Shown here piece after piece: positions 1 through 8,327 of a DNA stretch of 64,000 nt. The notes below the pieces were generated by a model. It saw only the letters and a program-made list of their open reading frames with translations. It was not told the DNA's origin and did not search any database. The position numbers and the translations under genes were made by a program. The DNA comes from Actinomadura barringtoniae (GTDB taxonomy: Bacteria; Actinomycetota; Actinomycetes; Streptosporangiales; Streptosporangiaceae), in the NCBI RefSeq assembly GCF_017573505.1, contig NZ_JAGEOJ010000002.1:434001-498000 (forward strand). Direction: 5' to 3'. Every line of letters begins with the position of its first letter. Positions within the stretch are counted from its first letter, which is position 1.

Positions 1-190
1 AGGTGTTGAACACCACGACGTCGGGCTCGGCGTCGCCGGCGCGCACGTAGCCGGCCGATTCCAGCAGCCCGGACAGGCGCTCGGAGTCGTGGACGTTCAT
101 CTGGCACCCGTAGGTACGGATCTCGTACGTGCGGGGGCTCTGCGTGGGCTTCTGAGTGAGCCTCTGGGCGGGCTGAGTGGGCACAGTCAT
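1..190 (-). CDS. miaB: MiaB tRNA methylthiotransferase, N-terminal part (runs off window)
   Basis: The first 63 codons of a MiaB-type radical-SAM enzyme, which converts i6A37 to ms2i6A37 in tRNAs that read UNN codons. Visible is the start of the N-terminal methylthiotransferase domain: [12 protein letters not shown], where Cys29 is the expected first ligand of the auxiliary iron-sulfur cluster, and VVFNT just before the next expected Cys. A 20-residue Thr/Gln/Pro-rich tail precedes the conserved part. The radical-SAM and TRAM domains lie outside the window. It diverges from gluA. RimO at 59447-60853 is the paralogue acting on ribosomal protein S12; the TYGCQMN start separates this protein from it. 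Confidence 0.88.
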   Translation of the reverse strand, partial: MTVPTQPAQRLTQKPTQSPRTYEIRTYGCQMNVHDSERLSGLLESAGYVRAGDAEPDVVVFNT

Positions 191-412
191 GACAGTCCCC
201 AAGCGTAGGCGACCGGCGCGTCCGTTACGCGCACCCCTGATGATCACCAAGGGATAACAAGGCGGTCACCATCTGAGACGTGCGCGTCACCCGTTTCCGG
301 AGCGTCACCATGAGAACAGAACGGAATCCCCTTGCCCACGTGGGGATTCGTGATCGGATCGGTACCCCGGGGAGGGTTGCTCATTGCTAATGATGACGTA
401 AAGTCCGGGCCC
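191..412. promoter_or_regulatory. Divergent miaB/gluA intergenic region
   Basis: A 222-base gap between two divergent starts must hold both promoters. No unambiguous -35/-10 pair or operator palindrome could be picked out by eye. Bases 371-376 (GGAGGG) sit just ahead of an in-frame TTG at 377 and could support an earlier GluA start than the one chosen. Confidence 0.35.
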
Positions 413-1195
413 ATGACGGACATCGACAAGGCGCCGGTCGACGAGGACACGCCCGGTGGTGGCCCCCTCGTGGTGCTTGAGAAAGTCAACAAGCACTTCG
501 GCGAACTGCATGTTCTCAGGGACATCAACCTCACCATTCAGCGGGGTGAGGTCGTCGTCGTGATCGGGCCGTCCGGAGGCGGCAAGTCGACCCTGTGCCG
601 GTCGATCAACCGGCTGGAGCCGATCGACGACGGCACCATTCTGGTGGACGGAAAGAAGCTCCCCGAGGAGGGGAAGGAACTGGCCCGGCTCCGTTCGGAC
701 GTCGGCATGGTGTTCCAGTCCTTCAACCTGTTCGCCCACAAGACGATCCTGCAGAACGTCACCCTCGGGCCGATCAAGGTCCGCAAGGTCGGCAAGCAGG
801 AGGCCGAGAAGCACGCCATGGAGCTGCTCGACCGCGTGGGCATCGCGAATCAGGCCGAGAAGTACCCCGCGCAGCTGTCCGGCGGACAGCAGCAGCGCGC
901 CGCGATCGCCAGGGCGCTGGCGATGAAGCCGAAGGTGATGCTCTTCGACGAGCCCACCTCGGCGCTCGACCCGGAGATGGTCAAGGAAGTGCTCGACGTC
1001 ATGACGAGCCTGGCCCAGGAGGGGATGACCATGATCGTGGTCACCCACGAGATGGGCTTCGCACGCCGCGCCGCGCAGAAGGTCGTCTTCATGGCGGACG
1101 GCCAGATCGTCGAGGAGAGCACTCCCGACGAGTTCTTCACCAACGCGCGCACCGATCGCGCCAAGGACTTCCTCTCCAAGATCCTCACGCACTGA
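413..1195 (+). CDS. gluA: Glutamate ABC transporter ATP-binding protein GluA
   Basis: Cytoplasmic ATPase of a polar amino acid importer, driving uptake of glutamate bound by GluB through GluC/GluD. Walker A is GPSGGGKST, the Q-loop VFQSFNLF, the signature LSGGQQQR, Walker [10 protein letters not shown] with the catalytic Glu, and the switch histidine lies in [11 protein letters not shown] 413 gives about 260 residues, normal for the family, and a start MTDIDKAP followed by an acidic tail before [11 protein letters not shown]; the frame is open upstream to 332, so a longer form is possible. First gene of gluABCD. The family is confident; the glutamate specificity is inferred from the gene order and the corynebacterial/Streptomyces glu operons. 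Confidence 0.9.
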   Translation: MTDIDKAPVDEDTPGGGPLVVLEKVNKHFGELHVLRDINLTIQRGEVVVVIGPSGGGKSTLCRSINRLEPIDDGTILVDGKKLPEEGKELARLRSDVGMVFQSFNLFAHKTILQNVTLGPIKVRKVGKQEAEKHAMELLDRVGIANQAEKYPAQLSGGQQQRAAIARALAMKPKVMLFDEPTSALDPEMVKEVLDVMTSLAQEGMTMIVVTHEMGFARRAAQKVVFMADGQIVEESTPDEFFTNARTDRAKDFLSKILTH

Positions 1196-1235
1196 GCCGT
1201 CGGGGCTCCGGCAGAAAAGCAAAGGTAGGACGACA

Positions 1236-2054
1236 ATGCGTGTACGTACTTACGGGGTGGCCCTGGCGGCGGTGGCCGCGGGCGCCATGGTGGTCTCTGG
1301 CTGTAGCGCCAAGAAGGACTCCACCATCGACGGCAAGAAGACCCTCGTCGTCGGCGTGAAGGCCGACCAGCCGGGAATGGGCCTGCAGACCCCGCAGGGC
1401 TTCCAGGGCATCGACGTCGACGTCTCCGCCTACATCGCCAAGAAGCTCGGCGCGACGAAGGTCGAGTACAAGGAGGCCAAGTCGGCCAACCGCGAGTCGT
1501 TCCTGGCCAACGGCACGGTCGACATGGTGGTGGCGAGCTACTCGATCACCCCTGAGCGTCTCCCCAAGGTCACCTTCGGCGGCCCGTGGGTGGTCACGCA
1601 CCAGGACCTGCTGGTCCGCGCGAACGAGAACTCGATCAAGACCGTCCAGGACCTCAAGGGCAGGAAGATCTGCCAGGTGCAGGGCTCCAACTCCTGGAAG
1701 CGCGTCACCGAGGACAACAAGGTCGCCGCCAAGCTCGTGCCCGTGCAGGGCTACGAGGACTGCATCACCAAGCTGAAGAGCGGCACCCTGGACGCGGTCA
1801 CCACCGACGCCACCATCCTGGCCGGCTACGCCCAGCGCGAGGGCGCCGCCCTGAAGCTCGTCAACGCCCCCTTCACCGACGAGAAGTACGGCGTCGGCAT
1901 CAAGAAGGGCGACAAGAAGGGCTGTGAGGCCGTCAACAAGGCCATCACGGACATGTACAAGGACGGCACGGCCCAGCAGCTGTGGACCAAGTGGTTCGGC
2001 AAGACGAACCTGAAGTTCGACCCGACGCAGCCGCCGGCTCAGGGCTGCGCGTAA
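1236..2054 (+). CDS. gluB: Glutamate-binding lipoprotein GluB
   Basis: Extracellular substrate-binding protein of the importer (272 residues). A lipoprotein signal peptide is clear: basic MRVR, a hydrophobic stretch, then the lipobox VSGC with Cys23 as the acylation site. The mature part is a periplasmic-binding-protein type II fold (family 3), with TLVVGVKADQPG, GIDVDVSAYIAKKLG and SITPERLPKVTFGGP typical of amino-acid binders. The ribosome site AAGGTAGG precedes the ATG. It starts 40 bases after gluA and is followed, after a 113-base gap, by the permeases. Binding proteins of this class dock on the GluC/GluD heterodimer. Confidence 0.9.
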   Translation: MRVRTYGVALAAVAAGAMVVSGCSAKKDSTIDGKKTLVVGVKADQPGMGLQTPQGFQGIDVDVSAYIAKKLGATKVEYKEAKSANRESFLANGTVDMVVASYSITPERLPKVTFGGPWVVTHQDLLVRANENSIKTVQDLKGRKICQVQGSNSWKRVTEDNKVAAKLVPVQGYEDCITKLKSGTLDAVTTDATILAGYAQREGAALKLVNAPFTDEKYGVGIKKGDKKGCEAVNKAITDMYKDGTAQQLWTKWFGKTNLKFDPTQPPAQGCA

Positions 2055-2167
2055 TCGACTCCTTCCGGTGCCGGGGCGGTGCCGGGAGACCTGTCCGTCA
2101 CCGCCTCGGTGCCGGTGGGAGCGTCGTCGTACGCTCCCACCGGCGCCCGGCCAGAGGATGAAGCGGC

Positions 2168-2857
2168 ATGAACTGGGACGTTCTTCTTGACTTCAGCCCG
2201 TTCGCCAAAGAGTCCGACAAGGTACTCGAGGCGTTCTGGGCGACCATCCGGCTCTCGTTGATGTGCGGCCTGCTGTCGCTGATCTGGGGCACGATCCTGG
2301 TCGGCATGCGGGTGTCGCCGACGCCGGTGCTGCGCGCGGCCGGAACGTTCTACGTCAACACGTTCCGGAACACCCCGCTGACCCTGATCCTGGTGTTCGT
2401 CAGCCTGGGCGTGAGCGACACGCTGAAGATCAATTTCTCCGACGAGACCTCGCTGAACAGCTACTGGCTGGCGACCATCGGCTTCTCCGCCTACACCTCG
2501 GCGTTCGTCTGCGAGTCGCTGCGGGCGGGCATCAACACCGTGCCGATGGGCCAGGCCGAGGCGGCGCGGGCGATCGGCCTGCCGTTCACCCAGTCGCTGC
2601 GCCTGGTGATCCTGCCGCAGGCCTTCCGCGCCTCGATCGCACCGCTCGGCAGCGTCATGATCGCCATGATCAAGAACTCGACCGTGGTGCTGGTCGCCGG
2701 CTACATCGAGGCGGCCGCGCAGATGAAGCAGATGTTCGAGGACTACGGAGCCACCTTGCCGATCTTCCTGGGCTTCGCACTCGGGTTCATGGTGCTGACG
2801 CTGCCGGCCGGTCTGCTGACCAGCTACCTGAGCAAGCGGCTGGCGGTGGCCCGATGA
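2168..2857 (+). CDS. gluC: Glutamate ABC transporter permease GluC
   Basis: First of two His/Glu/Gln-type (HEQRo) permeases, 229 residues, about five membrane segments. The cytoplasmic EAA loop that contacts GluA reads GQAEAARAIGLPF followed by LPQAFRAS. The N-terminal half has FRNTPLTLILVF, the usual hallmark of amino-acid permeases. The stop codon overlaps the GluD start by four bases (ATGA at 2854-2857), so the two permeases are probably translationally coupled in a 1:1 ratio. The 113-base gap from gluB leaves room for an intra-operon control signal but no strong hairpin is evident there. Confidence 0.9.
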   Translation: MNWDVLLDFSPFAKESDKVLEAFWATIRLSLMCGLLSLIWGTILVGMRVSPTPVLRAAGTFYVNTFRNTPLTLILVFVSLGVSDTLKINFSDETSLNSYWLATIGFSAYTSAFVCESLRAGINTVPMGQAEAARAIGLPFTQSLRLVILPQAFRASIAPLGSVMIAMIKNSTVVLVAGYIEAAAQMKQMFEDYGATLPIFLGFALGFMVLTLPAGLLTSYLSKRLAVAR

Positions 2858-3831
2858 CCACCGCCACCGACACCGCGCCCGCCGTCCGCAAGCCGCGCCG
2901 CCGCATCGGCAAGGAGCCGTCGGTCCTGTTCGACGCGCCCGGCCCGCGCGCACGGGTGCGCAACAACATCCTCACCGGCGTCGCGGTCGTCGTCCTGCTC
3001 GCCATCGCGTACGCGGTCATCGCCCGCCTCGACGACCGCGGCCAGTTCGAGGGCAAGCTGTGGAGCCCGTTCACCAAGGTCTCCACCTGGACCGACTTCA
3101 TCCTTCCCGGCCTGCGCAACACGCTCAAGGCGAGCGCCGTCGCCGCCGTGCTGGCGTTGCTGTTCGGCGTGGTCTTCGGCCTCGGCCGGATGTCGGACCA
3201 CGCGTGGGTCCGCGTTCCGTGCGCGGTCGTGATCGAGTTCTTCCGGGCGATCCCGCTGCTCCTGCTGATCTTCTTCATCTTCTCCGGCCCGGCGACCATC
3301 GCCGACGGGCTCGGGCGGGAAGCACCTCAGGTCACCGCGTTCCAGGCCGTGGTCATCGGCCTGATGCTCTACAACGGCTCGGTGCTGGCGGAGATCTTCC
3401 GGGCGGGCATCCAGTCGCTGCCGAAGGGCCAGTCCGAGGCGGCCTACGCGATCGGGCTCCGCAAGAACGGCGTGATGCGGCTGATCCTGGTGCCGCAGGC
3501 GACCACCGCGATGATGCCGGCGATCGTGAGCCAGCTCATCGTCCTCAACAAGGACACCGCACTCGGCTACATCATCGCCTACACCGAGCTCCTCAACGAG
3601 GGCTTCAAGATCATCCCGGCCAACTACGGCAACCTGCTCCCGGCGGCCATCGTGATCACGGTCATCTACATCGCGATGAACCTGGCGCTCGGCTACCTGG
3701 CGAGCTGGCTGGAGCGCCGTTCGCGCCGCAGCAAGAAGTCCGCGGGCACGACCATGGGCGCCGGCGGTCCCGCTCCTGCACCCGGCATGACCATCACGGG
3801 CCAGACCACCGGCGACACCGGCGGCATCTAG
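2854..3831 (+). CDS. gluD: Glutamate ABC transporter permease GluD
   Basis: Second permease of the importer, 325 residues. The ATG at 2854 overlaps the gluC stop and is chosen over longer frames because MTTATDTAPAVRKPRR begins the typical GluD basic cytoplasmic tail. A hydrophobic segment follows (ILTGVAVVVLLAIAYAVIA), then an extracellular stretch and the permease domain. EFFRAIPLLLLIFFIF and the EAA loop GQSEAAYAIGLRKNG are diagnostic. The C-terminus is a basic then Gly/Pro-rich cytoplasmic tail. The gene ends 17 bases before a strong hairpin that closes the operon. Confidence 0.9.
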   Translation: MTTATDTAPAVRKPRRRIGKEPSVLFDAPGPRARVRNNILTGVAVVVLLAIAYAVIARLDDRGQFEGKLWSPFTKVSTWTDFILPGLRNTLKASAVAAVLALLFGVVFGLGRMSDHAWVRVPCAVVIEFFRAIPLLLLIFFIFSGPATIADGLGREAPQVTAFQAVVIGLMLYNGSVLAEIFRAGIQSLPKGQSEAAYAIGLRKNGVMRLILVPQATTAMMPAIVSQLIVLNKDTALGYIIAYTELLNEGFKIIPANYGNLLPAAIVITVIYIAMNLALGYLASWLERRSRRSKKSAGTTMGAGGPAPAPGMTITGQTTGDTGGI

Positions 3832-3848
3832 GCCCCCATCGCCCTGCG

Positions 3849-3884
3849 GAAGAGGCGCCACCGGATCTCCGGTGGCGCCTCTTC
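3849..3884 (+). terminator. Terminator hairpin after gluABCD
   Basis: A perfect 16-bp inverted repeat with a 4-base loop: GAAGAGGCGCCACCGG, ATCT, and its exact complement. There is only a weak U-rich tail (CTTCTCG), but the stem is very stable and sits directly after gluD and before the separately transcribed monooxygenase gene. Confidence 0.8.
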
Positions 3885-3918
3885 TCGTCGGGAATCGCGG
3901 GGGCGGCCTGGAGGTTCT

Positions 3919-5115
3919 GTGAGTGTGATCAGCGAAGTCGACACCGTGGTGATCGGGGCGGGGCAGGCGGGGCTCTCGGCCGGGTACTTCCTGCGCCGGC
4001 ACGAGATGGACTTCGTGATGCTGGACCACTCGCCGCGGGCGGGCGGGGCCTGGCAGTTCCGCTGGCCGACGCTGACGCTGGGCACGACGCACCGGATCAA
4101 CGACCTGCCGGGGATGGCGCTCGAGGAGTCCGACTCGTCGCGGCCCGCTTCCGAGGTCGTGTCGGAGTACTTCGCGCGGTACGAGCGCGAGTTCGAACTG
4201 GACGTGCACCGCCCGGTCGACGTCACCTCCGTCCGCGAGGCCGACGCAACGGGGGGCGGCGGGCTTGAGGGCGGCGGGCTTGAGGGCGGCGGGCTTGAGG
4301 GCGGCGGGCTTGAGGGCGGCGGCTCCGGGGGCAGCGGGCTTGGGGACGGCGGTTTCGGGGGCGACGGCGGGCGGTTGGTCGTGGAGAGCTCTGAGGGCGT
4401 CTATGCGGCTCGAGCCCTGATCAATGCGACCGGGACTTGGGACCGGCCGTTCTGGCCCCGCTACAAGGGGATGGAGACGTTCGGGGGACGGCAGCTGCAC
4501 ACGGCGGACTACCGGGGGCCGCAGGAGTTCGCGGGCAAGCGCGTGCTCGTCGTCGGCGGCGGCGCCTCGGGCGTTCAGGCGCTGATGGAGATCGCGCCGG
4601 TCGCGGCGGCCACCACCTGGGTCACGCGGCGCGAGCCGGTGTGGGTCGAGGGGCCGTTCGACGGGCGCGTCGCGGTCGCGCGGGTGGCGGAACGGGTGCG
4701 GCGCGGACTGCCGCCGGGCAGCGTGGTGAGCGCCACCGGGCTGATGCTCACGCCCGAGGTGCGGGCGGCGCGGGAGAGCGGCGTGCTGCGGCGCTTCCCG
4801 ATCTTCGAACGGGTGACTCCGGAGGGCGTCGTCTGGCCGGACGGACGGTCTGCCGAGTTTGATGTGATCTTGTGGGCGACCGGGTTCCGCGCGGCATTGG
4901 ATCATTTGGCTCCGCTGCGGCTGCGCGGGCCGGGCGGCGGGATCGCGATGGACGGCACGCGGGTCGCGGCCGATCCCCGGATCCACCTGCTCGGGTACGG
5001 GCCCTCTGCCAGCACGATCGGTGCGAACCGGGCGGGCCGGGTCGCGGTACGCGAGGTCAGAGCCCTGCTCGGCCGTTTGGACCGTTCAGGGGTCCGGGGC
5101 GCGATCGGTGCCTGA
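3919..5115 (+). CDS. Flavin-dependent monooxygenase / NAD(P)-binding oxidoreductase
   Basis: A 398-residue FAD enzyme of the flavin-containing monooxygenase group (CzcO-like). The FAD Rossmann motif GAGQAG is at residues 13-18, and a second nucleotide motif VVGGGASG near the middle should bind NADPH. WATGFR near the C-terminus is the conserved ATG-type motif of two-dinucleotide flavoproteins. The GTG start has GGAGG five bases upstream. Between the FAD part and the NADPH part there is an inserted glycine-rich stretch (GGGLE repeated four times, then degenerate), encoded by a tandem repeat, in a loop position. Substrate unknown; it stands alone after the glu operon. Confidence 0.82.
   Translation: MSVISEVDTVVIGAGQAGLSAGYFLRRHEMDFVMLDHSPRAGGAWQFRWPTLTLGTTHRINDLPGMALEESDSSRPASEVVSEYFARYEREFELDVHRPVDVTSVREADATGGGGLEGGGLEGGGLEGGGLEGGGSGGSGLGDGGFGGDGGRLVVESSEGVYAARALINATGTWDRPFWPRYKGMETFGGRQLHTADYRGPQEFAGKRVLVVGGGASGVQALMEIAPVAAATTWVTRREPVWVEGPFDGRVAVARVAERVRRGLPPGSVVSATGLMLTPEVRAARESGVLRRFPIFERVTPEGVVWPDGRSAEFDVILWATGFRAALDHLAPLRLRGPGGGIAMDGTRVAADPRIHLLGYGPSASTIGANRAGRVAVREVRALLGRLDRSGVRGAIGA
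4255..4359 (+). repeat. 15-bp tandem repeat inside a coding sequence
   Basis: Four exact copies of GGCGGCGGGCTTGAG followed by three degenerate copies. The unit is a multiple of three, so it adds GGGLE pentapeptides to the monooxygenase without breaking the frame. This kind of array is prone to copy-number change by slippage. Confidence 0.85.
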
Positions 5116-5204
5116 GTCCGCACCAGTGACCGGCTTGTATCTTTCCGAATTCAACTCCTCCGTCATGGCCCCAACCGATCCCCGTATGCGGGACGATTCC
5201 GTGT

Positions 5205-7169
5205 ATGACCGCTCGTGCGACGCTTCCCTACGGCTCCTGGCCCTCCCCCATCTCCGCAGCCGATGTCGCCCGCGCCCGGCTGCGCCTCAGCTTCCCCACC
5301 GTTCACAACAACGACGTGTGGTGGCAGGAGACGCGTCCAGAGGAAGGCGGGCGAACTACGGTCATCCACTTGCAGGGCGGGCATCGCACCGAACTCCTGC
5401 AGGCCCCGTGGGACGCCCGTACCCGCGTGCACGAGTACGGCGGGCGGTCATACCTGCCGGTCCGCACCGGGGACGGCCATGCGATCGTCTTCTCCAACTA
5501 CGAGGACCAGCGGCTGCACCGGTTGGACCCGGGCGACCCCAAGCCGCGGCCGCTGACGCCTGAGCCTGCCGAGCCGGGCGGTCTTCGTTATGCCGACTAT
5601 GTGCTCTCCCCTGACGCGTCCGAGATCTGGTGCGTCTGTGAGGGGCACACCCCGGACGGCATCCGCCGGGCCATCGTCGCCATTCCGCTGGACGGGAGCG
5701 CGGCCGACGACCCTGCTGCCATTCGCGAGTTGGTCACGGGAGCGCATTTCTATGCCAGCCCGGCGCCGTCGCCGAGTGGCGGGCATCTGGCGTGGGTGCA
5801 GTGGAGCCACCCGCGCATGCCCTGGGACGGCACCGAGGTACGCGTGGCGGTCATCGAGAACGGCAAGGCCGTCTCGCCACGCACGGTCAAGGGCGGGCTC
5901 ACCGAATCCGCGCTCGCGCCGCTCTGGCGCGACGACAGCGGCCTCTACGTCATCTCGGACTGGCCCGGCTGGTGGAACATCTACGAGGTGGGCCTGTACG
6001 GGGAGTCGCCCCAGGCGCTCTACCCGGCCGAGGAGGAGTTCGCCGGGCCGCTGTGGACTCTGGGCGGCATGCCGTACGCGCTCCTGGAGGACGGCCGCCT
6101 CGCGGTGCTCCACGGCGAGGGCGACCAGCGGCTGGGCATCTATGACCCGGAGACGCTGGAGCTGACCGACCTGGAGGTTCCCTACGACGACTGGCAACTC
6201 GCCCTGTCGGCGCACGGTTCCACCATCGTCGGCATAGCGGGCGGCGCCACCGTGCCCCCTTCCGTCGTACGGATCGACACGACGACCGGGCGCGTGGAGG
6301 GTTTGCGGCGGGAGCTCGCCGAACTGCCTGACATCGCATACCTGCCCAAGCCGCGGTACGAGCGGCTGGAGGGACCGTTCGGGCGGCCCGTGCACGCCTA
6401 CATCTACCCGCCGTCCAACCCCGAGGCCACTGCTCCCGAGGGCGAGCTGCCGCCGTACGTGGTCTTCGTGCACGGCGGGCCCACCGGGCGGTCGTCGAAG
6501 GTGCTCAGCCTGGAGCGGGCGTTCTTCACCAGCCGGGGCGTCGGGGTCGTGGACGTCAACTACGGCGGGTCGGCCGGCTATGGGCGCGCCTACCGGGAAC
6601 GGCTGCGCCGCCAGTGGGGCGTCGTGGACGTGGAGGACGCCATCGCGGCGGCCCAGGCCCTCGTGGACGGCGGCATCGCCGACCCCGCGCGGCTGGCGAT
6701 CCGGGGCGGCAGCGCGGGCGGCTGGACCACCCTGGCGGCCGTCACCCAGACCGAGGTCTTCAAGGCCGCGACGTCGTACTTCGGCATCAGCGACCTGGCC
6801 AGCTTCGCATCGGGCACCCACGACTTCGAGTCGCACTATCTGTTCGGCCTGATCGGGCCCCTGCCCGGCTTCGAGCGCGCGTACGAGGAGCGTTCGCCCC
6901 TCAACCACGCCGACAAGACGGCCTGCCCGGTACTATTGCTTCAGGGCCTGGACGACCCCATCGTGCTGCCCGACCAGTCGGAGCGGTTCGCGGTCGCCTT
7001 GGCCGAGAAGAAGATGCCGTACGCCTACCTGACGTTCGAGGGCGAGTCGCACGGCTTCCGGCGCGCGCAGACCACCATCAAGTGCCTGGAGTCCGAGCTC
7101 GCCTTCTACGGGCAGACCCTGGGCTTCCAGCCGCGAGGCGTGGACCCGATCGACCTGACGATCGGCTGA
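5205..7169 (+). CDS. S9 family prolyl oligopeptidase / acylaminoacyl peptidase-like
   Basis: A 654-residue serine peptidase with an N-terminal beta-propeller (to about residue 390) that gates a C-terminal alpha/beta-hydrolase domain. The nucleophile Ser is in GGSAGG, the acid in LQGLDDPIV and the His in GESHGFR; the oxyanion loop is VFVHGGPTG. No signal peptide, so it is probably cytosolic and trims small peptides. Length fits the dipeptidyl-aminopeptidase/acylaminoacyl-peptidase branch. It is transcribed alone toward a convergent secreted protease, the two being separated by one shared hairpin. Confidence 0.88.
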   Translation: MTARATLPYGSWPSPISAADVARARLRLSFPTVHNNDVWWQETRPEEGGRTTVIHLQGGHRTELLQAPWDARTRVHEYGGRSYLPVRTGDGHAIVFSNYEDQRLHRLDPGDPKPRPLTPEPAEPGGLRYADYVLSPDASEIWCVCEGHTPDGIRRAIVAIPLDGSAADDPAAIRELVTGAHFYASPAPSPSGGHLAWVQWSHPRMPWDGTEVRVAVIENGKAVSPRTVKGGLTESALAPLWRDDSGLYVISDWPGWWNIYEVGLYGESPQALYPAEEEFAGPLWTLGGMPYALLEDGRLAVLHGEGDQRLGIYDPETLELTDLEVPYDDWQLALSAHGSTIVGIAGGATVPPSVVRIDTTTGRVEGLRRELAELPDIAYLPKPRYERLEGPFGRPVHAYIYPPSNPEATAPEGELPPYVVFVHGGPTGRSSKVLSLERAFFTSRGVGVVDVNYGGSAGYGRAYRERLRRQWGVVDVEDAIAAAQALVDGGIADPARLAIRGGSAGGWTTLAAVTQTEVFKAATSYFGISDLASFASGTHDFESHYLFGLIGPLPGFERAYEERSPLNHADKTACPVLLLQGLDDPIVLPDQSERFAVALAEKKMPYAYLTFEGESHGFRRAQTTIKCLESELAFYGQTLGFQPRGVDPIDLTIG

Positions 7170-7193
7170 CACGCCGCTCCCGCTCCGAGCAAC

Positions 7194-7225
7194 AAGAAAG
7201 GGACGCCCGAGGGCGTCCCTTTCTT
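7194..7225. terminator. Bidirectional terminator between convergent protease genes
   Basis: Perfect 15-bp stem AAGAAAGGGACGCCC / GGGCGTCCCTTTCTT around GA (a few pairs must open to form the loop). The A-rich left edge and T-rich right edge give a U-tract on either strand, so it can end both the S9 peptidase and the minus-strand protease transcripts. Confidence 0.85.
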
Positions 7226-7271
7226 CATGCCATGTATCGGCGTCTGATGCCGTCCAGCCGCCTCGTGCCGT

Positions 7272-8213
7272 CTACGCGTGCTTGTCGGTCCAGGCGCGCA
7301 TGTTGTAGACGTCCTTGTCGAAGTACGGCGTGTAGGAGATGTTCGGCGAGTTGCCGCCGCCCTGGTAGCCGCCGATGACGCCGTTGATGTAGCCGGTGTG
7401 GGTCTTGGAACTGACGTTCAGCAGCCAGGGGCTCCCGCTCGTACCGCCGAAGAAGCCCGTGCAGTCCATGCGCAGCTGGTAGCGCGACTGGCGCTTGGTC
7501 TTCACCGTGCAGTAGATCGGGCGGTCGCGCTTGTCCCAGGCGATGCGCGGGTAGCCGGTCACGGTCACCCAGCGGCCCACGCCCTGGTTGATGGCCAGCT
7601 TGTTGGCGCCGACGACGCCCTGGATGTTGCGGCCACTGCGCGAGTTGAGGGAGATGAACCCGAAGTCGAGGTCGGCGTCGCTGTTGCGCTGCCAGCGCTG
7701 GTCCACGACCAGGCGGCGGGCCGTCCAGGTGCCGTACGGCCGCTTGCCCTTGTCGTAGCGCGGCACGAACGCGACCTTGGTGGCGTAGTGCCCGCCCTTG
7801 CCGCCGTGGATGCAGTGCGCGGCGGTCAGGAGCAGCCTCTTGGAGTAGCTGTTCACCACGCTGGCGCTGCAGTAGTGGTCGCCGTTCCCGTTGTTGAAGA
7901 AGACCGCTCCAACGGTCGGCACGCCGCCGTAAGCGGTCGCATGCGCGGCCTGAGCCGACGCCTGCGTGCTCCGCACTCCCACGGTGTTGCTGCGGCCGTC
8001 CACCGGCGTGGCCTTGGACATCCGCTGCGCGGTCCAGTACTGCTCGGTCTTACCGGCGTCCGCGGAGCTGATCTCCGCGCTCGCCATCATGTCGACGGCA
8101 TGGGTCTTGGCGGTGGCCCCGCCCGACGCGTACGCAACCGCCCCGACTCCCGCCGCGACGACCCCCGTGGAGGCGACGACCGCAGCCGTCACCCGCTTCC
8201 GACCCAGATGCAT
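7272..8213 (-). CDS. Secreted trypsin-like / V8-like serine protease
   Basis: A 313-residue exported endopeptidase of the chymotrypsin fold (glutamyl endopeptidase-like). A Sec signal peptide is obvious: basic MHLGRKR then a hydrophobic Ala/Val stretch to about residue 30, with no lipobox. A pro-region of about 75 residues follows. The catalytic triad is His in LTAAHC, Asp in DADLDFGF and Ser in GTSGSPW; cysteine pairs flank the His loop and the region before the Ser. It is not in an operon. The closest described relatives are actinomycete secreted proteases of family S1/S1B; the cleavage specificity cannot be read from sequence. Confidence 0.85.
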   Translation of the reverse strand: MHLGRKRVTAAVVASTGVVAAGVGAVAYASGGATAKTHAVDMMASAEISSADAGKTEQYWTAQRMSKATPVDGRSNTVGVRSTQASAQAAHATAYGGVPTVGAVFFNNGNGDHYCSASVVNSYSKRLLLTAAHCIHGGKGGHYATKVAFVPRYDKGKRPYGTWTARRLVVDQRWQRNSDADLDFGFISLNSRSGRNIQGVVGANKLAINQGVGRWVTVTGYPRIAWDKRDRPIYCTVKTKRQSRYQLRMDCTGFFGGTSGSPWLLNVSSKTHTGYINGVIGGYQGGGNSPNISYTPYFDKDVYNMRAWTDKHA

Positions 8214-8274
8214 TTGCCAGAAACTACCGAGTATTCATCCTCTTCACAACGCGAATGATCAGTCTCGTCCCGGA

Positions 8275-8301
8275 AGACGCCTCCCGTTAACCCGGGCGTC
8301 T
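8275..8301 (-). terminator. Possible terminator after rny
   Basis: AGACGCC and GGCGTCT arms, with extra G-C pairs around a TTAA loop, lie 27 bases past the rny stop. On the minus strand the stem is followed by TCCGG rather than a clear U-tract, so it is only a moderate candidate. Confidence 0.4.
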
Positions 8302-8327
8302 CCCGTACCAGGATCTTGAGCTGGGGA

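Noticed and set aside
2824..4986. Long minus-strand open frame opposite gluD and the monooxygenase
   Set aside because: It is a by-product of high GC: it lies antiparallel to two clear genes, has no recognisable domain and an Arg/Pro/His-rich composition.
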